Positions 1-7,362 of a stretch of 64,000 bases of DNA are shown piece after piece (position 1 is the stretch's first letter; the number at the start of each line of letters is the position of its first letter). This DNA is from GCA-002282575 sp964519885. GTDB taxonomy: Bacteria; Pseudomonadota; Gammaproteobacteria; Thiomicrospirales; Thiomicrospiraceae. Below the pieces are notes generated by a model. The model did not search any database. It had not been told where the DNA came from and saw only the letters and a program-made list of their open reading frames with translations. The DNA is taken from positions 108,626-172,625 of the forward strand of contig CAZFLX010000002.1 in assembly GCA_964519885.1 (NCBI GenBank). The letters run 5' to 3'. Made by a program: the position numbers and the translations under genes.

Positions 1-1
1 T

Positions 2-142
2 GCCGATATGCTGGCACAGGCGCAAGCGTCCACCGCAAACATCATGAATAATGCCGTGCCAACCTTACAAACACAGACATCAACCATTACCACTAATAAT
101 GCCAGAAACAAGGTGCAGCCGAGTTTACCGATTAGGCAATAA
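2..142 (+). CDS. C-terminal end of an unknown protein (cut by window edge)
   Basis: An open frame runs from the window edge to a TAA at 140-142, giving the last 46 residues of a protein. The tail is rich in Thr, Asn and Gln with no recognisable motif. It reads toward a hairpin that fits the convergent gene better than this one. In elements of this type the missing transfer genes (TraU, TraW, TraN) could lie to the left, but nothing in the 46 residues identifies it as one of them. Confidence 0.5.
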   Translation, partial: ADMLAQAQASTANIMNNAVPTLQTQTSTITTNNARNKVQPSLPIRQ

Positions 143-163
143 AAAAGGGGCGTAATGCCCCTT
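141..163 (-). terminator. Rho-independent terminator of the lipoprotein gene
   Basis: AAGGGGC (145-151) and GCCCCTT (157-163) form a 7-bp stem with a 5-nt loop. Read on the minus strand it is followed by six T (complement of 141-146), so it ends the minus-strand lipoprotein transcript. Confidence 0.75.
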
Positions 164-180
164 AAAAGGATGGATTGAGA

Positions 181-801
181 TTATTTGATGAAGAATTCTG
201 ATGCAGAAAAAGGTGTGTAGTAGGAGTTGGTTTCTTTGATGTTGTTTTTGAGCCACATGGGTACTCCCGTAACAGCGACCGTCGTTTTGGTTGATTTATT
301 AGCGTCAAGAATTTCATACCTAGTGGTGGCTAAATAATTAGTATCTCCAAACATTTTTTCTAACAAGGCTTCACCTGCAATAATGCCTACTGATGAACCA
401 AGGCTTTGACCTGTCACCATAGAACCCACAGAGCCAATGCTTTCGCCACTTGCTCTCTTGTACTGAGAAGGCTCTACAGCTGTGAATGAGAGTAGTTTTA
501 GGGTGTATTTATTGGGCGAGTTGTCATCGAGCTTGATGTCTTTTTTTGCAAGGTAGCTCGCAAGATTCTCCTTAATCACGGCAGCATCAAAGATATGTCC
601 GCCTTTTTCAGATGCGTTGATCTCAATGTTAATAGCAACCGTGCCATCGGTTTTGATTTTGTCACGATTACTGACAATAACTTCAGTTGTGCCGTTATTT
701 TTAGCACCTTCATTGATGATTGACGGCGTTCCTGCACACCCCGTCAGTACCGCCATTGCACCAACGACTAAACCCATTTTTACCATGCTTGAAACGCTCA
801 T
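181..801 (-). CDS. Putative outer-membrane lipoprotein, unknown function
   Basis: A 206-aa protein with a classical lipoprotein signal: short N-terminus, hydrophobic stretch and lipobox LTGC with Cys near residue 22, so it should be lipidated. The mature part has no family I recognise; it has a Gly/Ser-rich stretch around residues 120-140 that may be amphipathic. The start is supported by GGAG nine bases upstream. It is transcribed away from the small gene at 904 and ends at its own terminator. Confidence 0.7.
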   Translation of the reverse strand: MSVSSMVKMGLVVGAMAVLTGCAGTPSIINEGAKNNGTTEVIVSNRDKIKTDGTVAINIEINASEKGGHIFDAAVIKENLASYLAKKDIKLDDNSPNKYTLKLLSFTAVEPSQYKRASGESIGSVGSMVTGQSLGSSVGIIAGEALLEKMFGDTNYLATTRYEILDANKSTKTTVAVTGVPMWLKNNIKETNSYYTPFSASEFFIK

Positions 802-850
802 AATTTAATGCTCCAGTTTGTTTAAATGTTGGTAAAATTATAACACCTCT

Positions 851-882
851 TGTTGACAAGTCAACACGGTTAGAGCAATAAT
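851..882 (+). promoter_or_regulatory. Promoter with overlapping palindromic operator
   Basis: TTGACA (853-858) and AATAAT (877-882) are 18 bp apart and drive the gene at 904. The -35 box lies inside TGTTGACAAGTCAACA (851-866), a 7-bp perfect dyad with an AA centre. A repressor binding here would block polymerase; the ribbon-helix-helix-like product of the next gene, or a divergent regulator, is a candidate. The role is inferred. Confidence 0.5.
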
Positions 883-903
883 GCATTAAAAGTTGGGAAA
901 ATA

Positions 904-1116
904 ATGAGTAAGCTAAACACAAACACTGAGGCAAGAAAAGAAACTTTTCGTCGATCGCAACAGAAAAAGCGTGAGCGATTGACGAAGGCGGGTAAAGTGG
1001 CGTTAAGTACCTATGTGAGCGAAGAAACCATGCGCAAGATCGAACAAGTGCGTGATGAACATGGATTGGCTACTAAAGGTGATGCGGTAGATTGGTTGCT
1101 AACTGATACGAAATGA
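904..1116 (+). CDS. Small basic protein, possible ribbon-helix-helix regulator
   Basis: A 70-aa protein with a strongly basic N-terminal tail (Arg/Lys/Gln rich, residues 10-35). The C-terminal half predicts a short strand (VALSTYVS) followed by two helices, the pattern of small ribbon-helix-helix proteins. A dyad sits on its own -35 box, which fits autoregulation. The assignment rests on predicted secondary structure and context only; it could also be a basic accessory protein of another kind. Confidence 0.55.
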   Translation: MSKLNTNTEARKETFRRSQQKKRERLTKAGKVALSTYVSEETMRKIEQVRDEHGLATKGDAVDWLLTDTK

Positions 1117-1181
1117 TCATATTGTTAAAAAAGAGGATGGACTATGTTTTACAAAAAATATGTTTTTAGTGGCGTTTTGGT

Positions 1182-1532
1182 ATGATTAACCGCGCTGTTG
1201 TGATTGTTCAGTGCCTAGAGCCTGCGCTTGAGTGGATCAAAAGCGTTGATCCAGATCCAGCATTTAAAAATCAAATAACGCTTGCAGAGATTAATGAAGA
1301 TACCTCAGCATTCTTAATCAGTGAACGAAGTGTTGAAACACCACAAGCATTCGAGCGATGGGTTAAAGCGAACTACAAACCCTTGTTTGAGGACTTTTTA
1401 GAAAGCTGGTACACGAAGGAAGAAATGTGGCCTAAAAAGCGAACCTATGCCCTATTCAAACAGTGGTTTCAACTGAAATACCACAGCATTGTTGAAGATA
1501 CGCTCGATGAACCGATTGTGAATGAGGATTAG
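1182..1532 (+). CDS. Hypothetical protein, 116 aa
   Basis: An acidic, Trp-rich soluble protein without a signal peptide, membrane segment or motif I recognise. The start at 1182 has a weak ribosome site. The last 23 bp of the coding sequence (1509-1531) recur exactly at 2966-2988 beyond the next gene, which suggests that a second copy of this gene's 3' end was left behind by a rearrangement. Confidence 0.55.
   Translation: MINRAVVIVQCLEPALEWIKSVDPDPAFKNQITLAEINEDTSAFLISERSVETPQAFERWVKANYKPLFEDFLESWYTKEEMWPKKRTYALFKQWFQLKYHSIVEDTLDEPIVNED
1509..1531 (+). repeat. 23-bp direct repeat, left copy
   Basis: The 23 bp ending the 116-aa gene are repeated exactly at 2966-2988, with extra matching bases (ACGCT) a little upstream of each. 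The two copies bracket the Fic gene. Confidence 0.8.
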
Positions 1533-1743
1533 CGGTTTTCCGGTTTGTATAACCGGTGTTAGATGCAGTGGTGCGTGGTCTGGTTAGATGATCAGACCTT
1601 GTTGGCAATAAAAATGCAAAAATATATGCAAAAGAAGTCAGAATAGCAGACAATGGTCGCTCGGTAACTTTCTGATTAATAAGATGGTTGGTCTCTCAAT
1701 TAATCTGCAATAAAATTTGCAAACTAAAGGTGGTATAAGTACC

Positions 1744-2925
1744 ATGATTCAAGGCGTTTCAGCGTTAGAGCCACTATTGCCAGATCAGATACCCGCTGAT
1801 ATCTTAGCGATGGCAGATCAAATGCCGTTTTTACTTGGGCGGTTATCTGGTTCTTTAGCAAAAGAAACAGCATTAGCAATCGGCAATCTGCTCAAAGTCA
1901 CCAATACCTACTACAGCAATCTCATTGAAGGACAATTTACTGAACCGTTAACCTTAAATCCAAATACGCCTAAGCGTTCACGTAAAGAGTTAACAGAGTT
2001 GGCGGTTGTTCATATGATGGCTCAAGATGCGCTAGAAAGGGCATTGCGTCAGCATAAGGATTTGGCGTGGGAACAGCTTTTTTCTGCGGGTTTCTTAAAA
2101 CGAGTCCATGCGCGATTATTTGAAAGCGCGGACAGCACTTTGTTACAACTCGCTGATGGCTCAACAATGCAGCCGGGCGTCCTACGTTATGAAGAGAAGC
2201 GTGACGTGAAAGTGGGAATGCACGAAGCACCTAGTTGGCAAGATGTGTTACCCATGATCGAAAGAATGCAAAAGGTTTATGGTGGCAGTGAGGATCCAAG
2301 AAGAAAGTTATTGGCGACAATCGCCTATCATCACAGACTTTCTTGGGTTCACCCTTTCCCTGATGGGAATGGACGATTATTGCGCATGGTGACGCATTTA
2401 CAGCTGTACAAACTCGGGCTTGCTTCTCCGCTATGGTCGTTATCAAGAGGCATCGCAAGGCAACATGAGCAATACTATCAAGCATTGTCAGCGGCAGATC
2501 AATCACGACTAGGTGATTTTGATGGACGTGGGCAACTCAGCCAAAAAGGGTTGTTTGATTTTATGCGATTTATGCTAACAGTCTCGTTAGATCAGATTCA
2601 CTATATGACACAATGCCTTGATCCAAATTATTTGAGAGATCGAATTGATCGTGCCTTCAAAACAGATGAAAAAATAATCGCTGCGGGTATTAAGCCTGAT
2701 TCTGCAAAGGCAATTCATATTTTGTTAAGTTTAGGTCGTGTATCAAGAAGTGACTTCAAGACATTTACGGGATTAGGGGATCGGTATGCGATAGCTCAGC
2801 TGGCTAAACTAATTGATATCGGTCTCGTTGAAAGCAAAACGCCTAAAGCGAGGGAAGTGTATCCTGGTATGCCAGTGTGGTTTGCACAATTAATTTTCCC
2901 TGATTTGCATAGGCGATTTTCTTGA
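1744..2925 (+). CDS. Fic family protein (probable AMP-transferase)
   Basis: About 393 aa. Fic enzymes usually transfer AMP from ATP to a hydroxyl on a target protein. The Fic core motif HPFPDGNGR lies near residue 200 with the catalytic His, and an inhibitory-type (S/T)xxxEG motif (SNLIEG) near residue 58 indicates a self-inhibited enzyme of the N-terminal-inhibition class. The C-terminal third looks like a winged-helix domain, common in this group. I chose ATG 1744, with AAGGTGG ten bases upstream, over a TTG at 1717. It is a single gene flanked by 23-bp direct repeats, so it may be a recent insertion. The target is unknown. Confidence 0.88.
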   Translation: MIQGVSALEPLLPDQIPADILAMADQMPFLLGRLSGSLAKETALAIGNLLKVTNTYYSNLIEGQFTEPLTLNPNTPKRSRKELTELAVVHMMAQDALERALRQHKDLAWEQLFSAGFLKRVHARLFESADSTLLQLADGSTMQPGVLRYEEKRDVKVGMHEAPSWQDVLPMIERMQKVYGGSEDPRRKLLATIAYHHRLSWVHPFPDGNGRLLRMVTHLQLYKLGLASPLWSLSRGIARQHEQYYQALSAADQSRLGDFDGRGQLSQKGLFDFMRFMLTVSLDQIHYMTQCLDPNYLRDRIDRAFKTDEKIIAAGIKPDSAKAIHILLSLGRVSRSDFKTFTGLGDRYAIAQLAKLIDIGLVESKTPKAREVYPGMPVWFAQLIFPDLHRRFS

Positions 2926-2965
2926 TTAAATAACCTATTGACGCGAGTGGGGAGACACGCTAAAC

Positions 2966-2988
2966 GAACCGATTGTGAATGAGGATTA
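2966..2988 (+). repeat. 23-bp direct repeat, right copy
   Basis: Exact copy of 1509-1531 (end of the 116-aa gene), now in non-coding DNA between the Fic and integrase genes. It marks a duplication or deletion junction. Confidence 0.8.
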
Positions 2989-3047
2989 AGCGCACCTTTA
3001 AAGCCGCTTAAGTCAAACTGACCTCCTTTTACCTAAAGGAGCGTATC

Positions 3048-3992
3048 ATGTTTGACTTTTCGCAAACCACCATATCACCAGCCATTGTTTACCAAATGTC
3101 GCTATCGGCGACCGCATCCAAAGTATGTGCTAAGTCATTATTGACCAATGTTGCTAGGTTGTATGACAAAAGCCTAGAAGAATTTGAATGGGAGAAGATA
3201 ACGCCGCTGTGGGTGCTTCATACCATGACGCTACTTGAGCAACGTCAACTTAATTTTGCAACGATTAATGCTTACTTGTCGATGATAAAAGGCGTTGCAC
3301 GCGAAGCGTGGCGAATGGATAAAATGAATGGTGATATCTATGCCAAAATCAAAGATATTCCCGCTCGACGAGGCTTCCGATTGCCAGCAGGTCGGGTGGT
3401 GACTGAACAAGAAATTAATTTGATGCTTGAACAGTGCCATGCGGACAAAACGCTTAATGGTGATCGGGATGCCTTAATTTTGTCGATTGGTTTTTATATG
3501 GGACTCAGAATCAGCGAAATAGGCGGCATCAAAATGCAACACATCGATGTGGCACAAAAACAAATTCGAATTATTGGCAAAGGTAACAAAGAACGTCGTC
3601 TTCCCATTCCCCGTGTTGTGATGACCTATATGGAAAACTGGCTCAGGATTAGACGAGATCAAATAAGATCCTATTGCTTAACAGGAGATTACTTGTTTGG
3701 AAGTATGAGTCCTGGCAGAATAAGAAAGCTTACTGACCTTAATGGTATCAGCGCATCAACCATTGATAAACGCTTTAGAGCTATCTGGCAAGCCTCTGAA
3801 GAACTTAACTACTACGCATGTCCAAAACCGCACGATATGCGACGTACGGCATTGACGCGCTGGATGGATAAAAATGGCGATGTTCGTGTTGCTCAGGCGT
3901 TGGCTGGGCATAGCAATATTCAGACAACCATATCCTACTCACGCAGTGACCTCTATCAACGGATGGCACATACCATTGAACTAACAGACTAG
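3048..3992 (+). CDS. Tyrosine recombinase (integrase family)
   Basis: A 314-aa site-specific recombinase. The SAM-like N-terminal domain spans roughly residues 1-100. The catalytic domain shows Arg in GLRISE (about 152), the HxxR box in HDMRRT (about 261), His in GHSN (about 286) and the nucleophile Tyr in SYSRS (about 296). A strong ribosome site, AAAGGAG, precedes ATG 3048. It may integrate and excise the element or resolve multimers (XerD-like). It is not adjacent to a tRNA or visible att site, so which role applies is open. Confidence 0.9.
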   Translation: MFDFSQTTISPAIVYQMSLSATASKVCAKSLLTNVARLYDKSLEEFEWEKITPLWVLHTMTLLEQRQLNFATINAYLSMIKGVAREAWRMDKMNGDIYAKIKDIPARRGFRLPAGRVVTEQEINLMLEQCHADKTLNGDRDALILSIGFYMGLRISEIGGIKMQHIDVAQKQIRIIGKGNKERRLPIPRVVMTYMENWLRIRRDQIRSYCLTGDYLFGSMSPGRIRKLTDLNGISASTIDKRFRAIWQASEELNYYACPKPHDMRRTALTRWMDKNGDVRVAQALAGHSNIQTTISYSRSDLYQRMAHTIELTD

Positions 3993-4343
3993 CAGAAAGT
4001 GGTTGACGGGCAGGTGGCGATTTGCTAAATTAAAACCAACTGCCCTTCAGAAGGCGCTTCTTTGGTAACAAAGATTCATCAAATTTCTCGGTGCAACTGG
4101 TCTCATCACGTAGCTCTGCATGACTTAGTACCCATGTAAAGGCCTTAAACGTGACCACGTAGTTTAAGTTTTTAGCACGCAGGTGCTTTTTCAATCGATT
4201 GCCACTGGTAAGGGCTTTTTACATCCTGTAGAAATACTAAACCAAGCGCATTTTCAAAAACATGCTTTAATCGGCAGGTATTTTTTTATCCAAAAACAGC
4301 AATATTACACAAGTTGGCTTCATAAGTCGCTTTGAGTAATTTT
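3993..4343 (+). other. Non-coding stretch after the integrase
   Basis: No convincing gene in either strand. Short inverted repeats occur (for example AGAAGGCGCTTCT near 4052). No attachment site could be recognised. Confidence 0.5.
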
Positions 4344-4469
4344 GTTGCATCGTCCCTGTGAGCAACAGACCCTTTCGGGTGGGACTTATTTCTTAACAGC
4401 CGTTTTCTAGACGGCACATTTCAATCAGGCAAACCAACGATGAGTTGTTGTTGCCATCTTTTTTAACAA
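4344..4469 (+). ncRNA. Structured upstream leader domain, copy 1 (likely pseudoknot)
   Basis: GTTGC (4344-4348) pairs with GCAAC (4362-4366). GTCCC in its loop (4352-4356) can pair with GGGAC (4381-4385) across a small hairpin ACCC/GGGT (4369-4380), making a pseudoknot. A further stem GCCGT/ACGGC (4399-4415) and CAAC-GATGA-GTTG follow. Near-identical at 7019-7144 and diverged at 13460-13606, where the helices are kept by compensating changes. It sits directly upstream of the short switch-like leader. Confidence 0.65.
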
Positions 4470-4523
4470 CCCTCTGGGAACTTCACCCAGCAGGGCGGTA
4501 GTTCCCTTTTTTGGAGAACTATC
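4470..4523 (+). promoter_or_regulatory. Switch-like leader RNA, copy 1
   Basis: P1: CCCTCTGGG (4470-4478) with CCCAGCAGGG (4486-4495, one bulge). Alternative B: GGGAACT (4476-4482) with AGTTCCC (4500-4506), followed by six T. Alternative C: GGTAGTT (4497-4503) with AACTATC (4517-4523), which directly precedes the ATG and encloses the GGAG ribosome site. Confidence 0.7.
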
Positions 4524-4655
4524 ATGAATTTAATTGCTTATGCTTTTTTCGTTTTTTCTTCTTCGGCAAAACAACAGCCAAGAAAGAAGTGTTGTGTTAA
4601 GATCATTCGCAGCAGTGCGAATAAGTTGGGTTCAGTTCAAGTTAAACTGACTTAA
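4524..4655 (+). CDS. Small hypothetical protein, 43 aa
   Basis: ATG 4524 is preceded by GGAG and follows the leader directly, as in the other 13 leader-gene units. The product starts with a hydrophobic stretch and continues basic, with two adjacent Cys near residue 23. It ends 13 bases before the next membrane protein. Its placement after a conserved leader is the main argument that it is translated. Confidence 0.45.
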   Translation: MNLIAYAFFVFSSSAKQQPRKKCCVKIIRSSANKLGSVQVKLT

Positions 4656-4668
4656 CTTGGTGCTTCTT

Positions 4669-4947
4669 ATGATTTTAGAAGCTGTTGTTGCTTGGTCTGT
4701 TGTTCTTATCCCAATATTAAGCATTGCGATACTTGTTTTATTTTTACAGGTAAATGATAGTGTTTTTGCATGGTTGATTGATAAGATCGCAGATGTTGTT
4801 TTTAAGGCTGGAGTTACCTATGTTGGTGGTTCCATTTTGGCTGCTTTTATGTACGGATTGTCGATTAAGATCATGCTAATACAGGTAGTATTAGGGTTGG
4901 TTTTGATAACTATTGGCATAGCAATTAAGTATATTCAGGAGAAATAG
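4669..4947 (+). CDS. Small membrane protein, about 92 aa
   Basis: Three likely membrane helices fill most of the protein (about residues 3-28, 45-65, 68-88). I took ATG 4669 rather than the TTG at 4657. It is the first of a recurrent module: a 60-100 aa multi-spanning protein followed by one or more 27-41 aa single-spanning peptides. The next start (4949) is one base beyond its stop. Function unknown. Confidence 0.6.
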   Translation: MILEAVVAWSVVLIPILSIAILVLFLQVNDSVFAWLIDKIADVVFKAGVTYVGGSILAAFMYGLSIKIMLIQVVLGLVLITIGIAIKYIQEK

Positions 4948-4948
4948 C

Positions 4949-5074
4949 ATGAGTGAGTATGCGCTACTAATCCCTGGTTTGTTTTTACTTTTTTTGGGTT
5001 TTTTGGCAATTGGAGCAATTCTTTTAAGGAAGAAGCTTCACGCTAATGATCATGCCAATCACAAAAGAGCGTAA
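4949..5074 (+). CDS. Single-span membrane micro-protein, 41 aa
   Basis: A hydrophobic helix (about residues 5-26) followed by a basic, His-rich tail. Start is preceded by AGGAG and lies two bases after the stop of the previous membrane protein, indicating translational coupling. Part of the recurrent membrane micro-protein set in 4.6-15.7 kb. Confidence 0.55.
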   Translation: MSEYALLIPGLFLLFLGFLAIGAILLRKKLHANDHANHKRA

Positions 5075-5077
5075 CAT

Positions 5078-5197
5078 ATGACCATATTAGGTATGAACGA
5101 AGGTGATTCGGCCTTGTTCATTATTTTGGCCGTTTTTTATTTTTTAGCGTTGGCTTTACTTTTTTTCACCAGAAAGAAAAAAACTAGCGCATCTTAA
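5078..5197 (+). CDS. Single-span membrane micro-protein, 39 aa
   Basis: Begins 4 bases after the preceding micro-gene. A short N-terminal part is followed by one hydrophobic helix (about residues 11-30) and a Lys-rich C-terminus, the usual topology (basic tail inside) for these peptides. Function unknown. Confidence 0.5.
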   Translation: MTILGMNEGDSALFIILAVFYFLALALLFFTRKKKTSAS

Positions 5198-5219
5198 CTA
5201 GCCTAGCTAGTATTCATAA

Positions 5220-5288
5220 CCCCATCGGGACACTGATCCCGACGGGAGATAGTTGTCCCGTCATTATCTAATGTTCAGGAGAACTATC
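5220..5288 (+). promoter_or_regulatory. Switch-like leader RNA, copy 2
   Basis: P1: CCCATCGGGA (5221-5230) with TCCCGACGGG (5237-5246). B: CGGGACA (5226-5232) with TGTCCCG (5254-5260). C: GATAGTT (5248-5254) with AACTATC (5282-5288), the seven bases before ATG 5289. Confidence 0.7.
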
Positions 5289-5720
5289 ATGACTACAACT
5301 ACTAATCAATCAAACTATTTCAACCTTGTTGCTCGTGGCGTAGGATACGTTGGTCGTATTCGTAAAGTCGATGGTGGAAAAGGTCGTAATGCCTTTACCT
5401 ACAATGCCATCAGCGTCAATGCGATGCATGGCGATGGAACTGCACCAGAGTACACACGCTTCGAACTTGAGCCTAAGTCGGCACAAGCGAAGGCTGTTGT
5501 CGATTACTTGATGTCTCAAAACATTAAGGATAAAAAAGTGCTGATCACTTTTGAAGCGGGAGATCTGATGCCATATCACTTTGAATACAATGGCAAAGAA
5601 TATGACGCAATAAAAGCTCGCCTCATTAAAGTTGCAAGCTTGAAGATCGACGGTGAGTCAGTGGACGTAAATGCAATTTACAACATTGAATCAGCACCCA
5701 ATTGGCGACAAGCGGCATAA
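5289..5720 (+). CDS. DUF3577 protein (STY4534-family ICE replication protein)
   Basis: 143 aa starting MTTTTNQSNYF, resembling the DUF3577/STY4534 family found beside ssb in ICEs. The body reads as an OB-like fold: a strand with GYVGRIRKVD, YTRFELE and a C-terminal SLKIDGE segment. The family is annotated as an ICE replication factor and its biochemical role is not established. The start is ATG 5289, immediately after the leader, not the upstream in-frame codons. The next operon holds ssb. Confidence 0.8.
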   Translation: MTTTTNQSNYFNLVARGVGYVGRIRKVDGGKGRNAFTYNAISVNAMHGDGTAPEYTRFELEPKSAQAKAVVDYLMSQNIKDKKVLITFEAGDLMPYHFEYNGKEYDAIKARLIKVASLKIDGESVDVNAIYNIESAPNWRQAA

Positions 5721-5769
5721 AGTTTTTTTACCGCCATTGCTCCTGTAAGGCTGGAGCCTATTGTTAACT

Positions 5770-5890
5770 GACTGCTAACTTCTCATTAGCAGTCCTCGTA
5801 TCTATTAGGACGTTAAGTCGTATTCGTGACCACGATACGATTTGGTGTCTTTTGTCAAAACAGTGAGACAGGCGACACTCAGTGGCTTGT
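5770..5890 (+). promoter_or_regulatory. Structured intergenic RNA region upstream of ssb leader
   Basis: GACTGCTAA (5770-5778) pairs perfectly with TTAGCAGTC (5786-5794). Downstream are TCGTAT/ATACGA and GTGTC/GACAC inverted pairs before leader copy 3. There is no T-run, so it is not a simple terminator. It may be part of the ssb 5' UTR. Confidence 0.4.
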
Positions 5891-5903
5891 TTCACACCTT
5901 TCA

Positions 5904-5973
5904 CCCTATCGGGACAACTTATCCCGATGGGAGATAGTTGTCCCTTCATTATTTAATGTTCAGGAGAACTATC
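5904..5973 (+). promoter_or_regulatory. Switch-like leader RNA, copy 3
   Basis: P1: CCCTATCGGGA (5904-5914) with TCCCGATGGG (5922-5931). B: GGGACAACT (5911-5919) with AGTTGTCCC (5936-5944), nine perfect pairs. C: GATAGTT (5933-5939) with AACTATC (5967-5973), ending at ATG 5974. Confidence 0.75.
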
Positions 5974-6447
5974 ATGCGTGGATTAAATCAAGTTCAAATT
6001 ATCGGTACATTAGGTCGCGATCCAGAAGTACGTTATACGTCTGCTGGTGCTGCTATTGCTACGTTGAACATTGCGACAAGTGAGCAATGGATGGACAAAG
6101 CAACAGGTAAAAAACAAGAGCGTACAGAATGGCACCGTGTCGTTATTTTTGGCAAGTTGGCTGAAATTGCTGGGCAGTATCTTACTAAGGGTAGCCAAGT
6201 GTTTATCCAAGGCAAGTTGCAGACTCGCAAGTGGCAGGATCAGTCTGGCCAAGATCGCTATTCCACGGAAGTCGTGGTTGACGCGAATGGCCAGATGCAG
6301 ATGCTAGGCGGTGGAAATCGCAAATCGACTGATACCACTTCAAGTACAGCTCAGCCTGCAGATGCAGATTGGCCTGATGATTGGGATGTTCCCATGACTC
6401 AGAACGATCCTCGTCTCTATGGTGATGATGCGGATATTCCGTATTAA
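5974..6447 (+). CDS. ssb: Single-stranded DNA-binding protein
   Basis: 157 aa. The OB fold covers residues 1-110 with the typical start (NQVQIIGTLGRDPEVRYT), WHRVVIFGKLAEIA and the IQGKLQTRKW strand. A low-complexity linker leads to an acidic tip ending DDADIPY, close to the DDDIPF tip that recruits replication and repair partners. It would coat the transferred strand or plasmid-form intermediate. The start is ATG 5974, just after the leader. The leader raises the possibility of translational control, as single-strand binding proteins often bind their own mRNA. Confidence 0.95.
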   Translation: MRGLNQVQIIGTLGRDPEVRYTSAGAAIATLNIATSEQWMDKATGKKQERTEWHRVVIFGKLAEIAGQYLTKGSQVFIQGKLQTRKWQDQSGQDRYSTEVVVDANGQMQMLGGGNRKSTDTTSSTAQPADADWPDDWDVPMTQNDPRLYGDDADIPY

Positions 6448-6461
6448 TTCATCGAGCCAAA

Positions 6462-6525
6462 CCCCCGTTGGGAGATACTCCCACGGGGTTCTCCTAATGG
6501 ATTTTTAAGTTCATAGGAGTAAGGT
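6462..6525 (+). promoter_or_regulatory. Switch-like leader RNA, copy 4 (divergent form)
   Basis: P1: CCCCG...TGGGAG pairs with CTCCCA...CGGGG (6463-6488, one bulge). B: GGAGA with TCTCC. C: CTCCTA (6491-6496) pairs with TAGGAG (6514-6519), here covering the ribosome site itself rather than the bases before the ATG. Confidence 0.55.
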
Positions 6526-6714
6526 ATGAATAACGATCAGTTAAAATACATAGCAGATGCTGCCAAGATGGTTGCAACGGCTCAGTTCGGTTATTATGGT
6601 TATACTGCATTGCAGTCTGGTGATCGTTTTTGGGTGATTTTGTCTGCTATTTTATTTGTGAACATCATTTATTTTGGTGTTGAAGTGTTAAGCTTTATTG
6701 AGGAGAAAAAGTGA
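6526..6714 (+). CDS. Small membrane protein, 62 aa
   Basis: Start preceded by AGGAG. Contains two hydrophobic stretches (about residues 18-28 and 33-55). Its stop overlaps the start of the next micro-gene (TGATG), so the two are probably translationally coupled. Same module type as 4669-5197. Function unknown. Confidence 0.55.
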   Translation: MNNDQLKYIADAAKMVATAQFGYYGYTALQSGDRFWVILSAILFVNIIYFGVEVLSFIEEKK

Positions 6715-6815
6715 TGGAAACATTAAATTATGTTGTTTTAGGTGTTACTTTGGTTTTCGCAATAGGGTTGCCAATTTTGGTTGCAGTTCTAAAACGTAAT
6801 CAACACCAACATTAA
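6714..6815 (+). CDS. Single-span membrane micro-protein, 33 aa
   Basis: ATG overlaps the previous stop by one base. One hydrophobic helix (about residues 4-25) and a short basic/His tail. The overlap with the upstream gene is the best evidence that it is real. Confidence 0.5.
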   Translation: METLNYVVLGVTLVFAIGLPILVAVLKRNQHQH

Positions 6816-6899
6816 ATTTTTGAACCTGCTTAGCGGGTTCTCTTAAACACCTTAATTAGGGTGGTTAGGCGAACTTGTTAAATGCGTTCTGTCAAAACG

Positions 6900-7016
6900 T
6901 CTCTATTTTCTATTGATGGGTGTCCATTCCCGTATATGGACAAGCTTTATCGAATAGAGAATATCGCGCTTAGCGGTATTCTTCATGTGCTTAGGTCTTT
7001 GAGTACATGAGGAATA
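6900..7016 (+). promoter_or_regulatory. Two long stems in the 5' region of the 7198 operon
   Basis: TCTCTATT (6900-6907) pairs with AATAGAGA (6953-6960), enclosing GTCCAT/ATGGAC (6922-6941). A second stem joins TATTCTTCATGT (6977-6988) to ACATGAGGAATA (7005-7016), 12 pairs with one G-U. No coding potential. It lies immediately upstream of leader-domain copy 2 and looks like part of one long structured 5' UTR. Confidence 0.5.
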
Positions 7017-7018
7017 TC

Positions 7019-7144
7019 GTTGCATCGTCCCTGTGAGCAACTGACCCTTTCGGGTGGGACTTATTTCTTAACAGCCGTTTTCTAGACGGCACATTTCAAT
7101 CAGGCAAACCAACGATGAGTTGTTGTTGCCGTCTTTTTTCACAA
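7019..7144 (+). ncRNA. Structured upstream leader domain, copy 2
   Basis: About 97% identical by eye to 4344-4469, with all helices kept. GTTGC begins at 7019. It precedes leader copy 5. Confidence 0.65.
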
Positions 7145-7197
7145 CCCTCTGGGAACTTCACCCAGTAGGGCGGTAGTTCCCTTTTTGGAGAACTATC
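7145..7197 (+). promoter_or_regulatory. Switch-like leader RNA, copy 5
   Basis: P1: CCCTCTGGG (7145-7153) with CCCAGTAGGG (7161-7170, one bulge). B: GGGAACT (7151-7157) with AGTTCCC (7175-7181). C: GGTAGTT (7172-7178) with AACTATC (7191-7197) before ATG 7198. Confidence 0.7.
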
Positions 7198-7362
7198 ATG
7201 ATTCATATCGAACAATACGGTAATTTGCCTGCATGGGCTGTTCGCGTTAATCAAAAAGGCGATGTCTTAGTCTTTGCACCAATCAATGGTGTTGGAGGCG
7301 AAGTATGGCATATTGTTGACACAGTTTTACGTCCTACTCAGGAGGTGAGCGATGAACAATAA
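7198..7362 (+). CDS. Small hypothetical protein, 54 aa
   Basis: Starts at the ATG directly after leader copy 5 and overlaps the next gene by 11 bases. Soluble, mixed charge, no membrane segment. No family recognised. Its position in the leader-gene pattern supports it. Confidence 0.55.
   Translation: MIHIEQYGNLPAWAVRVNQKGDVLVFAPINGVGGEVWHIVDTVLRPTQEVSDEQ

Noticed and set aside
3993..4343. att site or recombination directionality gene next to the integrase
   Set aside because: No repeat matching elsewhere in the window and no coding frame of suitable length.
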